Notes: generated by a model from the letters alone, not told the origin. Shown: positions 44,742 through 54,215, counted from the stretch's first letter. The stretch is DNA of 59,625 nucleotides from Hyphomonadaceae bacterium (GCA_022760335.1 JALEGE010000101.1:1-59625); one strand, 5' to 3'. Numbers and translations: made by a program.

Positions 44742-46868
44742 CTATTCTTCTTCATCCGAACCCGTCAGTTCCTGACCGGTCTCCTGGTCGACCATCTTCA
44801 TGGCCAGGCGCACCTTGCCACGATCATCGAAACCGACCAGCTTTACGAACACCTTGTCGCCTTCCTTGACCAGGTCTTTGGGGTGGCCGACGCGTTCCTT
44901 GGCCATTTGCGAGACATGGACCAGGCCGTCCTTCGGGCCGAAGAAGTTCACGAAGGCGCCGAAATCCTTGATCGAGACCACGGTGCCTTCATAGATCTCG
45001 CCAACTTCCGGCTCTGCGGTCAGCTCGCGGATGCGCTTCTTGGCAGCATCGATGGAGGCCCGGTCGAGCGCAGCCAGCTGTACCGTGCCGTCATCCTCGA
45101 TATTCACCTTGCAGCCCGTGGTATCGACAATATCGCGAATGGTCTTGCCGCCCGAGCCGATCACGTCGCGGATCTTGTCGACCGGCACCTGGATCACTTC
45201 CATTTGCGGGGCGTTTTCCGACAGCTGGTCACGCGAGGTATCCAGTGCCTTGGCCATTTCGCCGAGAATGTGCTCGCGCCCACCCTTGGCCTGCTCGAGC
45301 GCCGTGGACATGATATCGCGGGTGATGCCGGCGATCTTGATGTCCATTTGCAGCGAGGTGATGCCTTCGCTGGTGCCGGCCACCTTGAAGTCCATATCGC
45401 CAAGATGGTCCTCGTCGCCGAGAATATCCGACAGTACGGCCACACCATCCTCTTCCTTGATCAGGCCCATGGCGATGCCCGAGACCGGGCGCGTGATCGG
45501 CACGCCGGCATCCATCATCGCCAGCGCACTGCCGCACACGGTCGCCATGGAAGACGAGCCGTTGGATTCGGTGATCTCCGAGACCAGGCGCAGCGTGTAG
45601 GGGAAGTCCTCCGGTTTCGGCAGCACGGCCTGAAGCGCGCGCCAGGCGAGCTTGCCGTGGCCGGTCTCGCGGCGGCTGGTGCCCCCCATGCGGCCCGTCT
45701 CACCGACCGAATAGGGCGGGAAGTTGTAGTGCAGCATGAATTTGGACTTGTAGGTCCCGCCCAGCGCATCGATGAACTGCTCATCATCGCTGGTGCCGAG
45801 CGTGGCGACGCACAGGGCCTGGGTTTCCCCGCGCGTGAACAGCGCCGAACCATGGGTGCGCGGCAGGACGCCGGCCTCGGCCAGGATCGGGCGGACATCG
45901 GCGAGGCCACGGCCATCGATGCGCTTGCCGGTCTTAAGGATACCGCCGCGAACCACAGCCGCTTCGGCTTTCTTGAAAGCGGACTTGAACACCAGCGCGT
46001 CCATGCCCTCTTTCTCTTCGGTGGCAACCAGTTCTGCCGCGGCCTTCTCGCGGGCGGCGCCGACGGCCTCCTGACGATCCAGCTTTTCGGTGATCTGGTA
46101 GGCTTTCTCGATATCCTTGCCGACCAGTTTCTGGATCGCTTTCAGTTCGGCGGAAAGATCCTCGCCTTCAAACTCGAACGGCTCCTTGGCGGCTTTTTCG
46201 GCCAGGCTGATGATCGCGTCGATCACCGGCTGCATGGCTTCATGGCCGGCCATCACGGCGCCGAGCATGACATCCTCGGAAAGCTCCTTGGCCTCGGACT
46301 CCACCATCATCACGGCGTCTTGCGTGCCGGCGACGACGAGGTCGAGATCGGACTCTTCCAGCTCATCCACGGTCGGGTTGATGATGTATTCGCCATCCTT
46401 ATAGCCGACGCGCGCGGCGCCGATCGGACCAAGGAAAGGCGCACCAGACAGGACCAGTGCGGCGGACGCGCCGACCATGGCGACCACGTCCGGATCGTTT
46501 TCCAGGTCATAGGAGACCGCGGTCAGCACGACCTGAACTTCATTCTTGAAGCCATCGACAAAGAGCGGGCGGATCGGTCGGTCGATGAGACGCGAGGTCA
46601 GCGTTTCCTTTTCGGTCGGGCGGCCTTCGCGCTTGAAAAAGCCGCCGGGAATGCGGCCGGCGGCGTAGAATTTCTCCATATAGTTCACGGTCAGCGGGAA
46701 GAAGTCCTGGCCGGGCTTTTCCGATTTCTGGAAGACCGCAGTGGCGAGCACGGTGGTGTCGCCATAGGTGACGAGGACGGCCCCGTCGGCCTGGCGGGCC
46801 ACCCGGCCCGTTTCAATCGTCAGCGTGCGGCCAGCCCATTCCAGCGACACGGTTTGTTTGTCGAACAT
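44742..46868 (-). CDS. pnp: Polynucleotide phosphorylase
   Basis: 708 residues, the 3'-to-5' phosphorolytic exoribonuclease of RNA decay. Domains in order: RNase PH 1 ([21 protein letters not shown]), helical linker, RNase PH 2 ([30 protein letters not shown] with the active-site Arg pair), KH domain ([17 protein letters not shown]), S1 domain ([19 protein letters not shown]). Acidic C-terminus. It follows rpsO, the usual order. Confidence 0.98.
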   Translation of the reverse strand: MFDKQTVSLEWAGRTLTIETGRVARQADGAVLVTYGDTTVLATAVFQKSEKPGQDFFPLTVNYMEKFYAAGRIPGGFFKREGRPTEKETLTSRLIDRPIRPLFVDGFKNEVQVVLTAVSYDLENDPDVVAMVGASAALVLSGAPFLGPIGAARVGYKDGEYIINPTVDELEESDLDLVVAGTQDAVMMVESEAKELSEDVMLGAVMAGHEAMQPVIDAIISLAEKAAKEPFEFEGEDLSAELKAIQKLVGKDIEKAYQITEKLDRQEAVGAAREKAAAELVATEEKEGMDALVFKSAFKKAEAAVVRGGILKTGKRIDGRGLADVRPILAEAGVLPRTHGSALFTRGETQALCVATLGTSDDEQFIDALGGTYKSKFMLHYNFPPYSVGETGRMGGTSRRETGHGKLAWRALQAVLPKPEDFPYTLRLVSEITESNGSSSMATVCGSALAMMDAGVPITRPVSGIAMGLIKEEDGVAVLSDILGDEDHLGDMDFKVAGTSEGITSLQMDIKIAGITRDIMSTALEQAKGGREHILGEMAKALDTSRDQLSENAPQMEVIQVPVDKIRDVIGSGGKTIRDIVDTTGCKVNIEDDGTVQLAALDRASIDAAKKRIRELTAEPEVGEIYEGTVVSIKDFGAFVNFFGPKDGLVHVSQMAKERVGHPKDLVKEGDKVFVKLVGFDDRGKVRLAMKMVDQETGQELTGSDEEE

Positions 46869-46890
46869 AAGATTTCGTCTTTCATACATG

Positions 46891-46926
46891 CGAAAAACCC
46901 GCCGGCCCCCATGGCGCGGCGGGTTT
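46891..46926 (-). terminator. Rho-independent terminator/attenuator between rpsO and pnp
   Basis: AAACCCGCCG (46895-46904) pairs with CGGCGGGTTT (46917-46926); the minus strand continues TTTTTCG. It sits 13 bases past the rpsO stop and 22 before pnp, so it may both end rpsO mRNA and form part of the pnp leader. Confidence 0.85.
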
Positions 46927-46939
46927 GGAGTGGGGCGCC

Positions 46940-47209
46940 CTAGCGGCGGATCCCGAGTTCTCCGATCAGGGCGGTGTAGCGGCCCTCATCCTTGCGCTTG
47001 ACATAGTCAAGCAGTTTGCGGCGCGTGGCCACCATGGTGAGAAGACCCCGGCGCGAATGATTGTCTTTCGCGTTGGTCTTGAAGTGCTCGGTCAGATTGT
47101 TGATCCGTTCGGTCAGGATCGCGACCTGCACTTCGGGGCTTCCGGTATCGCCTTCGGATTGGGCGAATTTCTTGATCAGTTCGGCTTTACGCTCGGGTGT
47201 GATCGACAT
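46940..47209 (-). CDS. rpsO: 30S ribosomal protein S15
   Basis: 89 residues, normal length. [50 protein letters not shown] are the two signature blocks that bind 16S rRNA helix. Upstream gene pnp follows on the same strand; truB, normally next to it, is separated by about 2 kb of other genes. Confidence 0.98.
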   Translation of the reverse strand: MSITPERKAELIKKFAQSEGDTGSPEVQVAILTERINNLTEHFKTNAKDNHSRRGLLTMVATRRKLLDYVKRKDEGRYTALIGELGIRR

Positions 47210-47438
47210 CGGTCATAGTCTTTCATTCTTGCGCCCGAAGGCGCGTTCGGTGATGGCCATCCGGCCGGTTTGCTTGGGGAGGGCGACGGCCATTCAGCCA
47301 GGGCCGGGATGTCGTCCAGCCAGGCTAGAGAGCACGCTGCTCGCCTCAAGGCGCGCACATGGCATATTTGGGGGGGAATGGAAAGGGGTGAGGTCAGCTC
47401 AAAGCCAAGGCAGTCTTGAAGACGACTGCCGAGGCTCC

Positions 47439-48053
47439 TTAGTGGCGAGCCTTGCTCTTGCCTTGGGCCAGCAATACCAGGAATGGCAAGGCCCCACCCA
47501 GAATTATGATGAACACGATCGAGGTCCATTGCGCGACTGCATCGCCCCAGATCGCGTCAACAAAGAAGATCGCGAAGGCCCAGAGGATTGAAAGCAAGAG
47601 AAGGCCGACAAGCGCACGTCCTGGCGTGAAAGACGGGACCAGCGAGCCGGCCTGGCCTCGACGCCAGGAAAGCCAGCGCGCCAGCACGAGGAGAAACCCG
47701 GCCACACCGATCATCGGCGATCCGAGCATGGCCTTGTCCAGCGGCGCAAACAGCCAGACCGTGCTGAACGCCAGGCCGCAAATCACAAAGACCCATCCTG
47801 CAAACCGGTCCACTGCCGAGGCGCCCGCCAAATTCCCCTTTGCCGGTTGGAAAAGTCGCATTTTTGGAACAAAATTACCGGCAATCACGAGCATGAGCCC
47901 CAGCATGGCAGCCGCCCCGCGCTTGGCAAAAGCCGGATCCGCATATCCGGTTTTCTTGGCAACGGCGAAGATCATCATGAAGATGACCACCGCGGCAATG
48001 GCGATTCCCAAGCTGCGCATTGGGTGTGTGCTATTTGTATTGTGATCGGTCAT
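47439..48053 (-). CDS. SdpI-like membrane protein
   Basis: 204 residues with about six helices. VIAGNFVPKMRLF resembles the GNYxPKI signature of SdpI/YhfL immunity proteins, and the protein is coupled by a 4-base overlap to an SdpR-like repressor. The second half (GWVFVICGLAFSTVWLF and later helices) is less familiar. In Bacillus, SdpI protects against the SdpC toxin and sequesters SdpR; a comparable signal role here is inference. Confidence 0.55.
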   Translation of the reverse strand: MTDHNTNSTHPMRSLGIAIAAVVIFMMIFAVAKKTGYADPAFAKRGAAAMLGLMLVIAGNFVPKMRLFQPAKGNLAGASAVDRFAGWVFVICGLAFSTVWLFAPLDKAMLGSPMIGVAGFLLVLARWLSWRRGQAGSLVPSFTPGRALVGLLLLSILWAFAIFFVDAIWGDAVAQWTSIVFIIILGGALPFLVLLAQGKSKARH

Positions 48054-48361
48054 TCGCCGCGTCTCCTGATCAAGTTCCCGTCTGGAGGCTGGGCCTGGCG
48101 CAGATCCCAGCCGAATGTCTTTGCAAATCCGTAAAGCGCGTCTTCAAGCACCGACATTTGCAGGTGGTAGATGACCTGCTTGCCGGATTTCTCCGTCGTC
48201 ACGAGCCCGGCCTCTTTCAGGACTGCGAAATGCGCTGACATGGTTGGCTTTGACACCGCAAAATCAGCTGCCAGTTCGCCCGCTGTTTTCGGCCCCTTGC
48301 GCAGAAGCTCCAGGACACGCCGGCGGGTCGGATCGGAAAGGGCTTTGAAGACCGAGCTCAT
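48050..48361 (-). CDS. ArsR/SdpR-type winged-helix repressor
   Basis: 103 residues. SSVFKALSDPTRRRVLELL, KTAGELAADFAVSKPTMSAHFAVL and TEKSGKQVIYHLQMSVLED match autorepressors like SdpR, without Cys metal ligands of ArsR or SmtB. ATG 48361 starts the similarity. First gene of the SdpR-SdpI-like pair. Confidence 0.85.
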   Translation of the reverse strand: MSSVFKALSDPTRRRVLELLRKGPKTAGELAADFAVSKPTMSAHFAVLKEAGLVTTEKSGKQVIYHLQMSVLEDALYGFAKTFGWDLRQAQPPDGNLIRRRGE

Positions 48362-48498
48362 GAATCGATAATTAGCTAAACATCGAAATGAGTCAAGCGT
48401 GCGCATGCGAGGCACGTTCTGTGCTGTGGGGTCTCGGGAAGCGCGCACGGCGCGTCAAAACTCTCCACAAACAGATCTGGCCGTGGTGGAGTGCAAAC

Positions 48499-49170
48499 AT
48501 GCGCCATTTCGACGAAATCCTCGCCCTCGCCGCCCAACATCACGGCTCGCCCGAAGCCGTGCTGGAAAAGGCCGTCAATGCCCACGCCGTTGCCGATCTC
48601 ACCTCCGTGCCCGATGACCGCTATCTCGCGACCATGACGCGGTGTGTGTTCAATGCCGGGTTCAACTGGAAGGTCATCGAAGCGAAATGGGAGGGGTTCG
48701 AGGCGGCGTTTGAAGGCTTTGATCCGCACAAGGTCGCCTTCATGACGGATGAGGATCTCGACCGGCTGGTGTCCGACGAGCGCATTGTCCGCCATGGCGC
48801 GAAGATCAAGTCCACGCTGGAAAATGCCCGCTTTATCGTGGCCGAGGCGGAGGCACATGGCAGTTTCGGCGCCTTCCTCGCGGGTTGGCCCATGGGCGAC
48901 CAGGCCGGGCTGCTCGCCCATCTCGGCAAGCATGGCTCGCGGCTTGGCGGAGCGACCGGGCAGTATGCCCTGCGCTTTTCCGGCTATGACGCCTGGATCA
49001 CCTCGCGCGATGTCTGCGCTGCGCTTGTCCGCGAAGGCGTGCTGGATGAGCCGAAAGCGACGAGCAAGTCGGCGCTGAAAGCCGTGGATGAGGCGTTCAA
49101 TGAGCTTGCCGAACAGAGCGGCCAGTCCAGGGCCCTGATCTCGCGCGTTCTGGCGTTGAGCGTGGGTTAA
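48499..49170 (+). CDS. DNA-3-methyladenine glycosylase I (Tag)-like protein
   Basis: 223 residues. RCVFNAGFNWKVIEAKWEGFEAAF with FDPHKVAFMTDEDLDRLVSDERIVR is the Tag fold: base-binding Trp/Phe pocket followed by the helix with conserved Asp. The usual Tag zinc Cys/His are not all evident, so substrate range may differ. ATG 48499 is used; the longer frame upstream overlaps the SdpR promoter. Ends in a 4-base stop overlap with truB. Confidence 0.8.
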   Translation: MRHFDEILALAAQHHGSPEAVLEKAVNAHAVADLTSVPDDRYLATMTRCVFNAGFNWKVIEAKWEGFEAAFEGFDPHKVAFMTDEDLDRLVSDERIVRHGAKIKSTLENARFIVAEAEAHGSFGAFLAGWPMGDQAGLLAHLGKHGSRLGGATGQYALRFSGYDAWITSRDVCAALVREGVLDEPKATSKSALKAVDEAFNELAEQSGQSRALISRVLALSVG

Positions 49171-50111
49171 ACCTGAAACACACGGCTCGGCTTGAACTGT
49201 CCCGCGCGCACCTCGCCGATGGCGAGCGCCGTTTCGCCGTCCATGGCCAGCGCCAGGCGGTCTTCGCGGCGTGAGCGATCGTCGGCGCGCCAGGCCTCCA
49301 TGACATGCGGCAGCAGTTTCACCGTGCGGCCCTGTCGCAAGGCATCGCCATCGCCGGGGGCGAGGTCGACCCAGGGCAGGTCTTCCAGCGCGGTTTCCAG
49401 CGGCAATAGGGCGGTCATGCGGTCGGCCGGGGCTTCGCCCATGGCTTCCAGCGCCTCGGGCGTGATCGCCACTTCAGTGGTGAAATCGCCGACACGCGTC
49501 CGGCGCAGCATGGAGATGTGCCCCTCACAGCCAAGATCGAAGGCAAGATCCCGGGCCAGGGCGCGGACATAAAAGCCCTTGCCAGTGACGACGTGCAGCG
49601 TGGTGTGATCGGCGTCCGGCATTTCTGTGACACGTGCCTCGTGGACCACCACTTTCCGGCTTTCCAGCTCGAAATCCTCCCCGTCGCGCGCCAGATCATA
49701 GGCGCGCTCGCCATTCACCTTGATGGCGGAAAATTTCGGCGGCACCTGATCGATCTCGCCGATGAATTTTCCAAGCGCGGCTCCCACAGCTTCGCGTGTG
49801 GGCCGGGCCGGGCTGGTCGCGATCACCGCGCCTTCCTTGTCCTGGCTGTCGGTGGATGTGCCCCACTCAATGGTGAAGAGGTATTCCTTTTCCGAATCCA
49901 TCGCCCACTGGCTGGTCTTGGTGGCTTCGCCGAGCGCGATTGGCAGGATGCCGGAGGCGAGCGGATCCAGCGTGCCGCCATGGCCTGCTTTCTGAGCGTT
50001 GAACAGGCGTTTGATGATGCCGACCGCCTGGGTGGAGGTCATATCCACCGGCTTGTCGAGCACAAGCCAGCCATGGACCGGATCGCCCTTGCGTTTGCGT
50101 TGCCGCGCCAT
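49167..50111 (-). CDS. truB: tRNA pseudouridine(55) synthase
   Basis: 314 residues. GWLVLDKPVDMTSTQAV, KAGHGGTLDPLASGILPIALGEATK with the catalytic Asp, and KEYLFTIEWG are the TruB signatures; GKGFYVRALARDLAFDLGCEGH marks the later conserved motif and a PUA-like tail follows. Modifies U55 of tRNA. Normal neighbours rpsO and pnp lie about 2 kb away on the same strand. Confidence 0.97.
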   Translation of the reverse strand: MARQRKRKGDPVHGWLVLDKPVDMTSTQAVGIIKRLFNAQKAGHGGTLDPLASGILPIALGEATKTSQWAMDSEKEYLFTIEWGTSTDSQDKEGAVIATSPARPTREAVGAALGKFIGEIDQVPPKFSAIKVNGERAYDLARDGEDFELESRKVVVHEARVTEMPDADHTTLHVVTGKGFYVRALARDLAFDLGCEGHISMLRRTRVGDFTTEVAITPEALEAMGEAPADRMTALLPLETALEDLPWVDLAPGDGDALRQGRTVKLLPHVMEAWRADDRSRREDRLALAMDGETALAIGEVRAGQFKPSRVFQV

Positions 50112-50212
50112 CGGGAGTGCCTTTCATTCGCGCCGACCGCGCGGGTCGAACACGGGGTCAGCGAAGTTGGGAATGGCGGCGTGATAGGCTGGCTACGGCG
50201 GCCAGATCAAGA

Positions 50213-50252
50213 GCCTGAAAAGTAAATCGCCCAGGCGCGAGGCCCGGGCGAT
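50213..50252 (-). terminator. Terminator after the DUF2853 gene
   Basis: ATCGCCC (50226-50232) pairs with GGGCGAT (50246-50252), with CAGGC/GCCCG nearby extending the fold; the minus strand then reads TTTACTTTTC. It lies before truB, downstream of DUF2853 and the family A repeat. Confidence 0.65.
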
Positions 50253-50272
50253 GATGAAGTTGATCCGGCATT

Positions 50273-50371
50273 AGCCTCATGGTGAGCGGAGACGAACCAT
50301 GTGGCGCGCAGGTGAGAGCGGCTCTCAAACCTCCCGCCCTCGTCCTTCGTCTCCGCTCAGGATGAGGGCTG
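50273..50371. repeat. Composite palindromic repeat, family A copy 2
   Basis: A left type I unit with core CATGGTGAGCGGAGACGAAC and a right type II unit with core CTTCGTCTCCGCTCAGGATG face each other across a GC-rich loop, as in the copy at 36365 but in the reversed order. Confidence 0.8.
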
Positions 50372-50391
50372 TGGCGGGCAAGCTGCTAGCC

Positions 50392-50733
50392 TTAGGCGTA
50401 GACGCTCTTCTTCTTGAAGTGGATCACCAGCAGATAATAGATCGCCGCGCGATACTTGTTGCGGTCGGATTTGCCGTATTGCTCGATCACGGCGTCGAGA
50501 CCCTCATCCAGTGTCGGACCTTCTGTCAGGCCGAGTTTCTTGATCAGGAAATTCTTTTTCACGCGGTCCATTTCGGCCGAATCATTGGCTGAAATGGTCG
50601 AGCTGTCCTTGTTGTAGATGGATGGGCCGCAACCGATGGTGACCTTTTTCAGAAGGTCCATATCAACAGTTACACCGGCCTTTTCCTTCAACGCCGCAGC
50701 ATATTTTTCGATGAGTTCATCGCGCTTTGACAT
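50392..50733 (-). CDS. DUF2853 family protein
   Basis: 113 residues. ELIEKYAAALKEKAGVTVD, KKVTIGCGPSIYNKDSSTI and DRNKYRAAIYYLLVIHF match DUF2853, a small soluble protein of unknown role. It stands alone between the DUF4105 gene and the repeat. Confidence 0.88.
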   Translation of the reverse strand: MSKRDELIEKYAAALKEKAGVTVDMDLLKKVTIGCGPSIYNKDSSTISANDSAEMDRVKKNFLIKKLGLTEGPTLDEGLDAVIEQYGKSDRNKYRAAIYYLLVIHFKKKSVYA

Positions 50734-50808
50734 GTGTTTCTCCTCACGGGACTAGTCCCCGATTACCGTGCGGGGTGGGATCACTTGCTCTACATCAATG
50801 CAGAACCG

Positions 50809-51660
50809 CTACTGCGAATCTGTCGATTTACAAAACGGCGTATCTGTAGTTGCGGCAACAGATGTGAGCAGTTCGCAATTGAAACTGTCATGGGGCAGGC
50901 CGACATTTTCGACGGTCCAGCCGGCGATCTGTGCTCGCGCCTGCGCCACTTCGAAGCTCTCGCCTGCGATGATCCCGCGTTTGTGGAGAGCTTTTGCCGC
51001 CCCGCCGGTCAAGATGAAGGCTGGGTCCCAGGCAAGGTCTGCAGCCTTGGCCAGCTCATTGGTGCAATTGCTGACGGCGGTGTTGTAAAAGCGTGGTTGT
51101 TCCGCGATGGCGGCGGTGCGGTCCAGCACACTGGTCAGGAAGGCACGCGCTTGCGCGCGGCTGAGATCGAGCGGGTAAAGCTCCAATTCATGGCCGAGCA
51201 TCACCGCGCGGCGCGTGAGCAGGTCGCGCGGGGTGGCCCAGACATAGATCAGCTCGAACTTGTTGAGTGCGCCGCGCAGGGGCGCATATTTCTCGTTTGT
51301 CTCCTTGCGCGCCTCGATGGTCAGGCCGATCAGGTCGCCATTGGCAAACTCGAACAGGACCAGCGTGTGGGCCATCACAGGCAAGCCGGGATGGGGCTCC
51401 AGCACCAGCCAGACGCGCTCGACAGCATCGGTGTCAATGCGCGCGCTGGCGAGCCATCGGGTCTCGGCCGGGCCAGCCTGCGTATAGCTCCAGTCGCGGA
51501 TCGGTGAGACAGTCCAGACCGCGCCGTCCACATCCACGCCGGGCGTGCGCGCCAGATGCGGCTGCCAGTCGCGATCATGGCGCGGGGTCTTGGTCAGCAC
51601 AGCGGCGATGAAGACACCCAGCGCGGCCAGCAGGCCGAGCAGGAGTGGCTTCATCCACAT
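50809..51660 (-). CDS. DUF4105 (Lnb-type) membrane-anchored protein
   Basis: 283 residues. N-terminal helix (LLLGLLAALGVFIAAVL), then a DUF4105 domain: LASARIDTDAVERVWLVLEP, AHTLVLFEF, LIYVWATPRD and RFYNTAVSNCTNELAK with the conserved Asn-Cys-Thr. DUF4105 includes the Lnb lipoprotein N-acyltransferase of firmicutes, in which His and Cys are catalytic; here His106-like HTLVLF and the Cys are present. Enzyme activity is inferred. ATG 51660 is nearest to argD; GTG 51681 would overlap it. Confidence 0.75.
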   Translation of the reverse strand: MWMKPLLLGLLAALGVFIAAVLTKTPRHDRDWQPHLARTPGVDVDGAVWTVSPIRDWSYTQAGPAETRWLASARIDTDAVERVWLVLEPHPGLPVMAHTLVLFEFANGDLIGLTIEARKETNEKYAPLRGALNKFELIYVWATPRDLLTRRAVMLGHELELYPLDLSRAQARAFLTSVLDRTAAIAEQPRFYNTAVSNCTNELAKAADLAWDPAFILTGGAAKALHKRGIIAGESFEVAQARAQIAGWTVENVGLPHDSFNCELLTSVAATTDTPFCKSTDSQ

Positions 51661-51665
51661 GCGGG

Positions 51666-52853
51666 CTAGGTCGCTTTCCACTCGGCGATGGCCGCATCGA
51701 TGGTGGACGTCGCGGTGCGCACATCTTCGTCATTGATGATCAGTGGCGGGGCGAGGCGCAGCACATTGTTCCCGGCCACTCCGACCAGCAGGCCCTTGTC
51801 GCGGCAATGACCTTGCAGCGGCTTTGGCGGTTCCTTCATTTTCAGACCGGTGAGCAGGCCCTTGCCGGTGACACCTTCGCAGAGATCGGGATGGCTCTCC
51901 GCAATGCCGGCCAGCGATTGGGCCAGCGTGCCGGAAACACGGCGCACCTGGGCGAGGAAGTCCTCGTCTGAAATGATGTCCCAGACGACATTGCCGACCG
52001 CCATGGCCAGCGGATTGCCGCCATAGGTCGAGCCATGGCTGCCGGGCTGCATCACGCTGCCAGTTTCCTCTGTGGTCAGGCATGCGCCGAACGGGAAACC
52101 GCCGCCAACGCCCTTGGCCACGCACATGATGTCCGGGGCGGCATCATCGACCCACTCATGGGCGAAGAGTTGGCCGGTGCGGCCCATGCCGCACTGGACC
52201 TCGTCATAGATGAGTAGCACGCCGCGTTCATCGCACAGCTTGCGCAGCCCTGTCAGACATGCCTCCGGCATGGCGCGCACGCCGCCTTCACCCTGAACGG
52301 GTTCGACAAACACCGCTGCAGTCTTGTCGGTGACAGCGGCATCAAGCGCGTCATGGTCGCCCCATTCAATCTGGGTAAAGCCCGGCAGCGGCGGGCCGAA
52401 GCCTTCAAGATATTTCGGATTGCCGCCGGCATTGATGGCGCCGAGAGAGCGGCCATGGAAGGCGCCGGTGAAGGTAACGATCTCGTAGCGGTCTTCCCGG
52501 CCATTGGCCCAGTGATATTTGCGTGCGGTCTTGATCGCGCATTCCACCGCCTCGGTGCCGGAATTGGTGAAAAAGACGCGGTCTGCAAAGGTGCGTGCGC
52601 AGATCTTGTCGGCCAGTTGCTCGCCGGCAGGCACACGGAACATGTTCGAAGTGTGCCACAGTTTTTCGGCCTGTGATTTCAGGGCTTCGACCATGGCGGG
52701 ATGGGCATGACCCAGGGCGCTGACGGCGATACCCGCGATGAAATCGAGATAGGCGGTGCCGTCCTCGGTGTACAGGCGCGCGCCTTCGCCTCGCACAAAT
52801 GCCTCCTCGGGAGGATTGTAGACGGGCATGATGTGTTGGCGCGGATCGCTCAC
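51666..52853 (-). CDS. argD: Acetylornithine aminotransferase
   Basis: 395 residues, PLP class III. GIAVSALGHAHPAMVEAL, FTNSGTEAVECAIKTAR, GAFHGRSLGAINA, LLIYDEVQCGMGRTG and CVAKGVGGGFPFGACL with the PLP Lys. It makes N-acetylornithine in arginine synthesis. GTG 52853 has AGGAG 7 bases before it. TGTCAA (52907-52912) upstream is a -35-like element on the minus strand. No other arg gene adjoins. Confidence 0.93.
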   Translation of the reverse strand: MSDPRQHIMPVYNPPEEAFVRGEGARLYTEDGTAYLDFIAGIAVSALGHAHPAMVEALKSQAEKLWHTSNMFRVPAGEQLADKICARTFADRVFFTNSGTEAVECAIKTARKYHWANGREDRYEIVTFTGAFHGRSLGAINAGGNPKYLEGFGPPLPGFTQIEWGDHDALDAAVTDKTAAVFVEPVQGEGGVRAMPEACLTGLRKLCDERGVLLIYDEVQCGMGRTGQLFAHEWVDDAAPDIMCVAKGVGGGFPFGACLTTEETGSVMQPGSHGSTYGGNPLAMAVGNVVWDIISDEDFLAQVRRVSGTLAQSLAGIAESHPDLCEGVTGKGLLTGLKMKEPPKPLQGHCRDKGLLVGVAGNNVLRLAPPLIINDEDVRTATSTIDAAIAEWKAT

Positions 52854-52981
52854 GGCGGTGCTCCTTGAGGTTAAAGAGCGCACCGGTGTGCCAGAGGCAG
52901 GCGATGTGTCAAGGCAGAGTTTTTGAAGAGGGCTTCATGACAATGATGACAGGAACTTAATCGAAAAACGATATGAGGCAC

Positions 52982-53009
52982 TTGACGAAAAGCGATAAAT
53001 GCATATTGT
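52982..53009 (+). promoter_or_regulatory. Promoter of the candidate small RNA
   Basis: TTGACG (52982-52987) and TATTGT (53004-53009) are 16 bases apart on the plus strand, facing a terminated region without a gene. Predicted transcription start is near 53016. Confidence 0.5.
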
Positions 53010-53015
53010 TTATCA

Positions 53016-53146
53016 GTAAGTCAGCTGGGTCTGTCGCTGGAACTGCAACGCCCCTACCTCACCCCTGAGCCTCCACGATGGGCCCGGCTGACGGACTTCC
53101 AAACTGCTAAGATTACCTGGCCGGCCGCAAGGGCGGCCTTTTCTTT
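53016..53146 (+). ncRNA. Candidate small RNA between argD and hisG
   Basis: About 130 nucleotides, in a 429-base gap otherwise empty. A promoter-like pair lies directly upstream. A perfect 12-bp helix including two G-U pairs forms between 53020-53031 and 53081-53092, enclosing a C-rich loop (CCCCTACCTCACCCCTGAGC region). The 3' end is a GGCCGC/GCGGCC hairpin (53123-53138) with TTTTCTTT. C-rich single-stranded loops in alphaproteobacterial sRNAs can pair with Shine-Dalgarno sequences; the identity and targets are unknown. It does not look like 6S, tmRNA or SRP RNA. Confidence 0.55.
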
Positions 53147-53162
53147 GATCGTAGGGCGCAAA

Positions 53163-53204
53163 GCAAAAAAGAAAGGCGCGGTCAGCCTTTCGGCCTCCGC
53201 GCCT
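53163..53204 (-). terminator. Rho-independent terminator of the hisSZG operon
   Basis: AGGCGCGG (53174-53181) pairs with CCGCGCCT (53197-53204); the minus strand continues TTTCTTTTTTGC. It lies about 80 bases past the hisG stop. Confidence 0.85.
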
Positions 53205-53282
53205 CTCACACTCGCAGCGTTTCCTCCCAGAACCTGCATCGTCAGAAAAACGTCAAAAGTCGCGACATGTCAACGCAGATTC

Positions 53283-54215
53283 TTAAATCTTTTTCAGCAG
53301 CTGTTGAAGTGCGTCTGTTTCTGCACGGAACAGGAAGTCGACACTCTCTACACTGACAGGGCCCAAACCTGCCCGGCAGAGCTGTTCTGCAGCATAAGCT
53401 GCTGTGTTCCTTGGACAAAAAGCAACAGACTCCCGGAAATCGAGCAATCCCAAATTGATAGCGGTATCATTTGGAATCGCTCCGTAGGCGGTCAACTTCA
53501 CGAGTCGTTCAGCTTCTGCGCGAGCCTCCACACTGGCCATCAGGCGGGCAATGGCGGCGCGTGCCGATGCGCTCCAGTCTGCCCCCAAAGAAGCAACCAG
53601 AGCAGCCTGACTTTTCAGGATCAGGCCATCCTCCAGGATCTTCAATCCATTGGCCTTCAGTGTCGCGCCGGTCGTGGTGATGTCCACGATCAGGTCCGCC
53701 GTGCCGGAATTGGGCGCGGCCTCCGTTGCTCCGGCGCTCTCCACAAGACGATACTCGCCAACCGAGCGCGCGGCGAAAAACCGCCGTGTTGAGGCGAGAT
53801 ACTTGGTCGCCACGCGCAGGCGCCGGCCGTGCCGGGCGCGAAAGCGTGCGCCGGCCGCATCGAGATCGGCCATGGTCGAAACATCAACCCAGGCGCCTGG
53901 CACGGCCACCACCATATCCGCCTTTCCAAAACCCAGCTTGCGGATGATATGTGCCTGTGCATCCAGATCACTGGACAGGTCGTGCAGAAGATCCTCGCCC
54001 GTCACACCGACATGCAGCCGCCCGCTGAGCAGGCCCTCGGCGATCTCGCGCGCAGACAGCAGCAGGACATCCGTATCGGGCAGGCCGGAAAGTTCGGCCT
54101 GATAGCCCCGCTCGCCGCCAATCTGGCGCAGCCTGAAGCCACAGGCAGACAGCCAGGCCTCGGCCTGGTCCTTCAGACGCCCCTTGGAGGGGATTGCAAT
54201 CGTAAGCCGGCTCAT
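53283..54215 (-). CDS. hisG: ATP phosphoribosyltransferase catalytic subunit
   Basis: 310 residues. AIPSKGRLKDQAEAWL, VGVTGEDLLHDL, LRVATKYLASTRRFF and DLIVDITTTGATLKANGL are the HisG signatures; the last is the PRPP loop. It catalyses the first step of histidine synthesis. Short-form HisG that works with HisZ usually has about 220 residues; this one carries a C-terminal extension of about 90. Starts at ATG 54215, overlapping hisZ by 4 bases. Confidence 0.93.
   Translation of the reverse strand: MSRLTIAIPSKGRLKDQAEAWLSACGFRLRQIGGERGYQAELSGLPDTDVLLLSAREIAEGLLSGRLHVGVTGEDLLHDLSSDLDAQAHIIRKLGFGKADMVVAVPGAWVDVSTMADLDAAGARFRARHGRRLRVATKYLASTRRFFAARSVGEYRLVESAGATEAAPNSGTADLIVDITTTGATLKANGLKILEDGLILKSQAALVASLGADWSASARAAIARLMASVEARAEAERLVKLTAYGAIPNDTAINLGLLDFRESVAFCPRNTAAYAAEQLCRAGLGPVSVESVDFLFRAETDALQQLLKKI

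Noticed and set aside
44563-44775. A 70-codon plus-strand frame before pnp's 3' end
   Set aside because: It runs through the pnp terminator and into its coding end, with no ribosome binding site.
44883-46943. A 686-codon open frame antisense to pnp
   Set aside because: It mirrors pnp in a GC-rich region, has low-complexity His/Arg/Gly composition and no domain; pnp on the minus strand is certain.
53016-53146. 6S RNA or SRP RNA as the identity of the small RNA
   Set aside because: The helix closes a loop of about 50 bases and a separate terminator follows; the long closing stem with central bubble of 6S and the SRP GGAA tetraloop arm are not seen.
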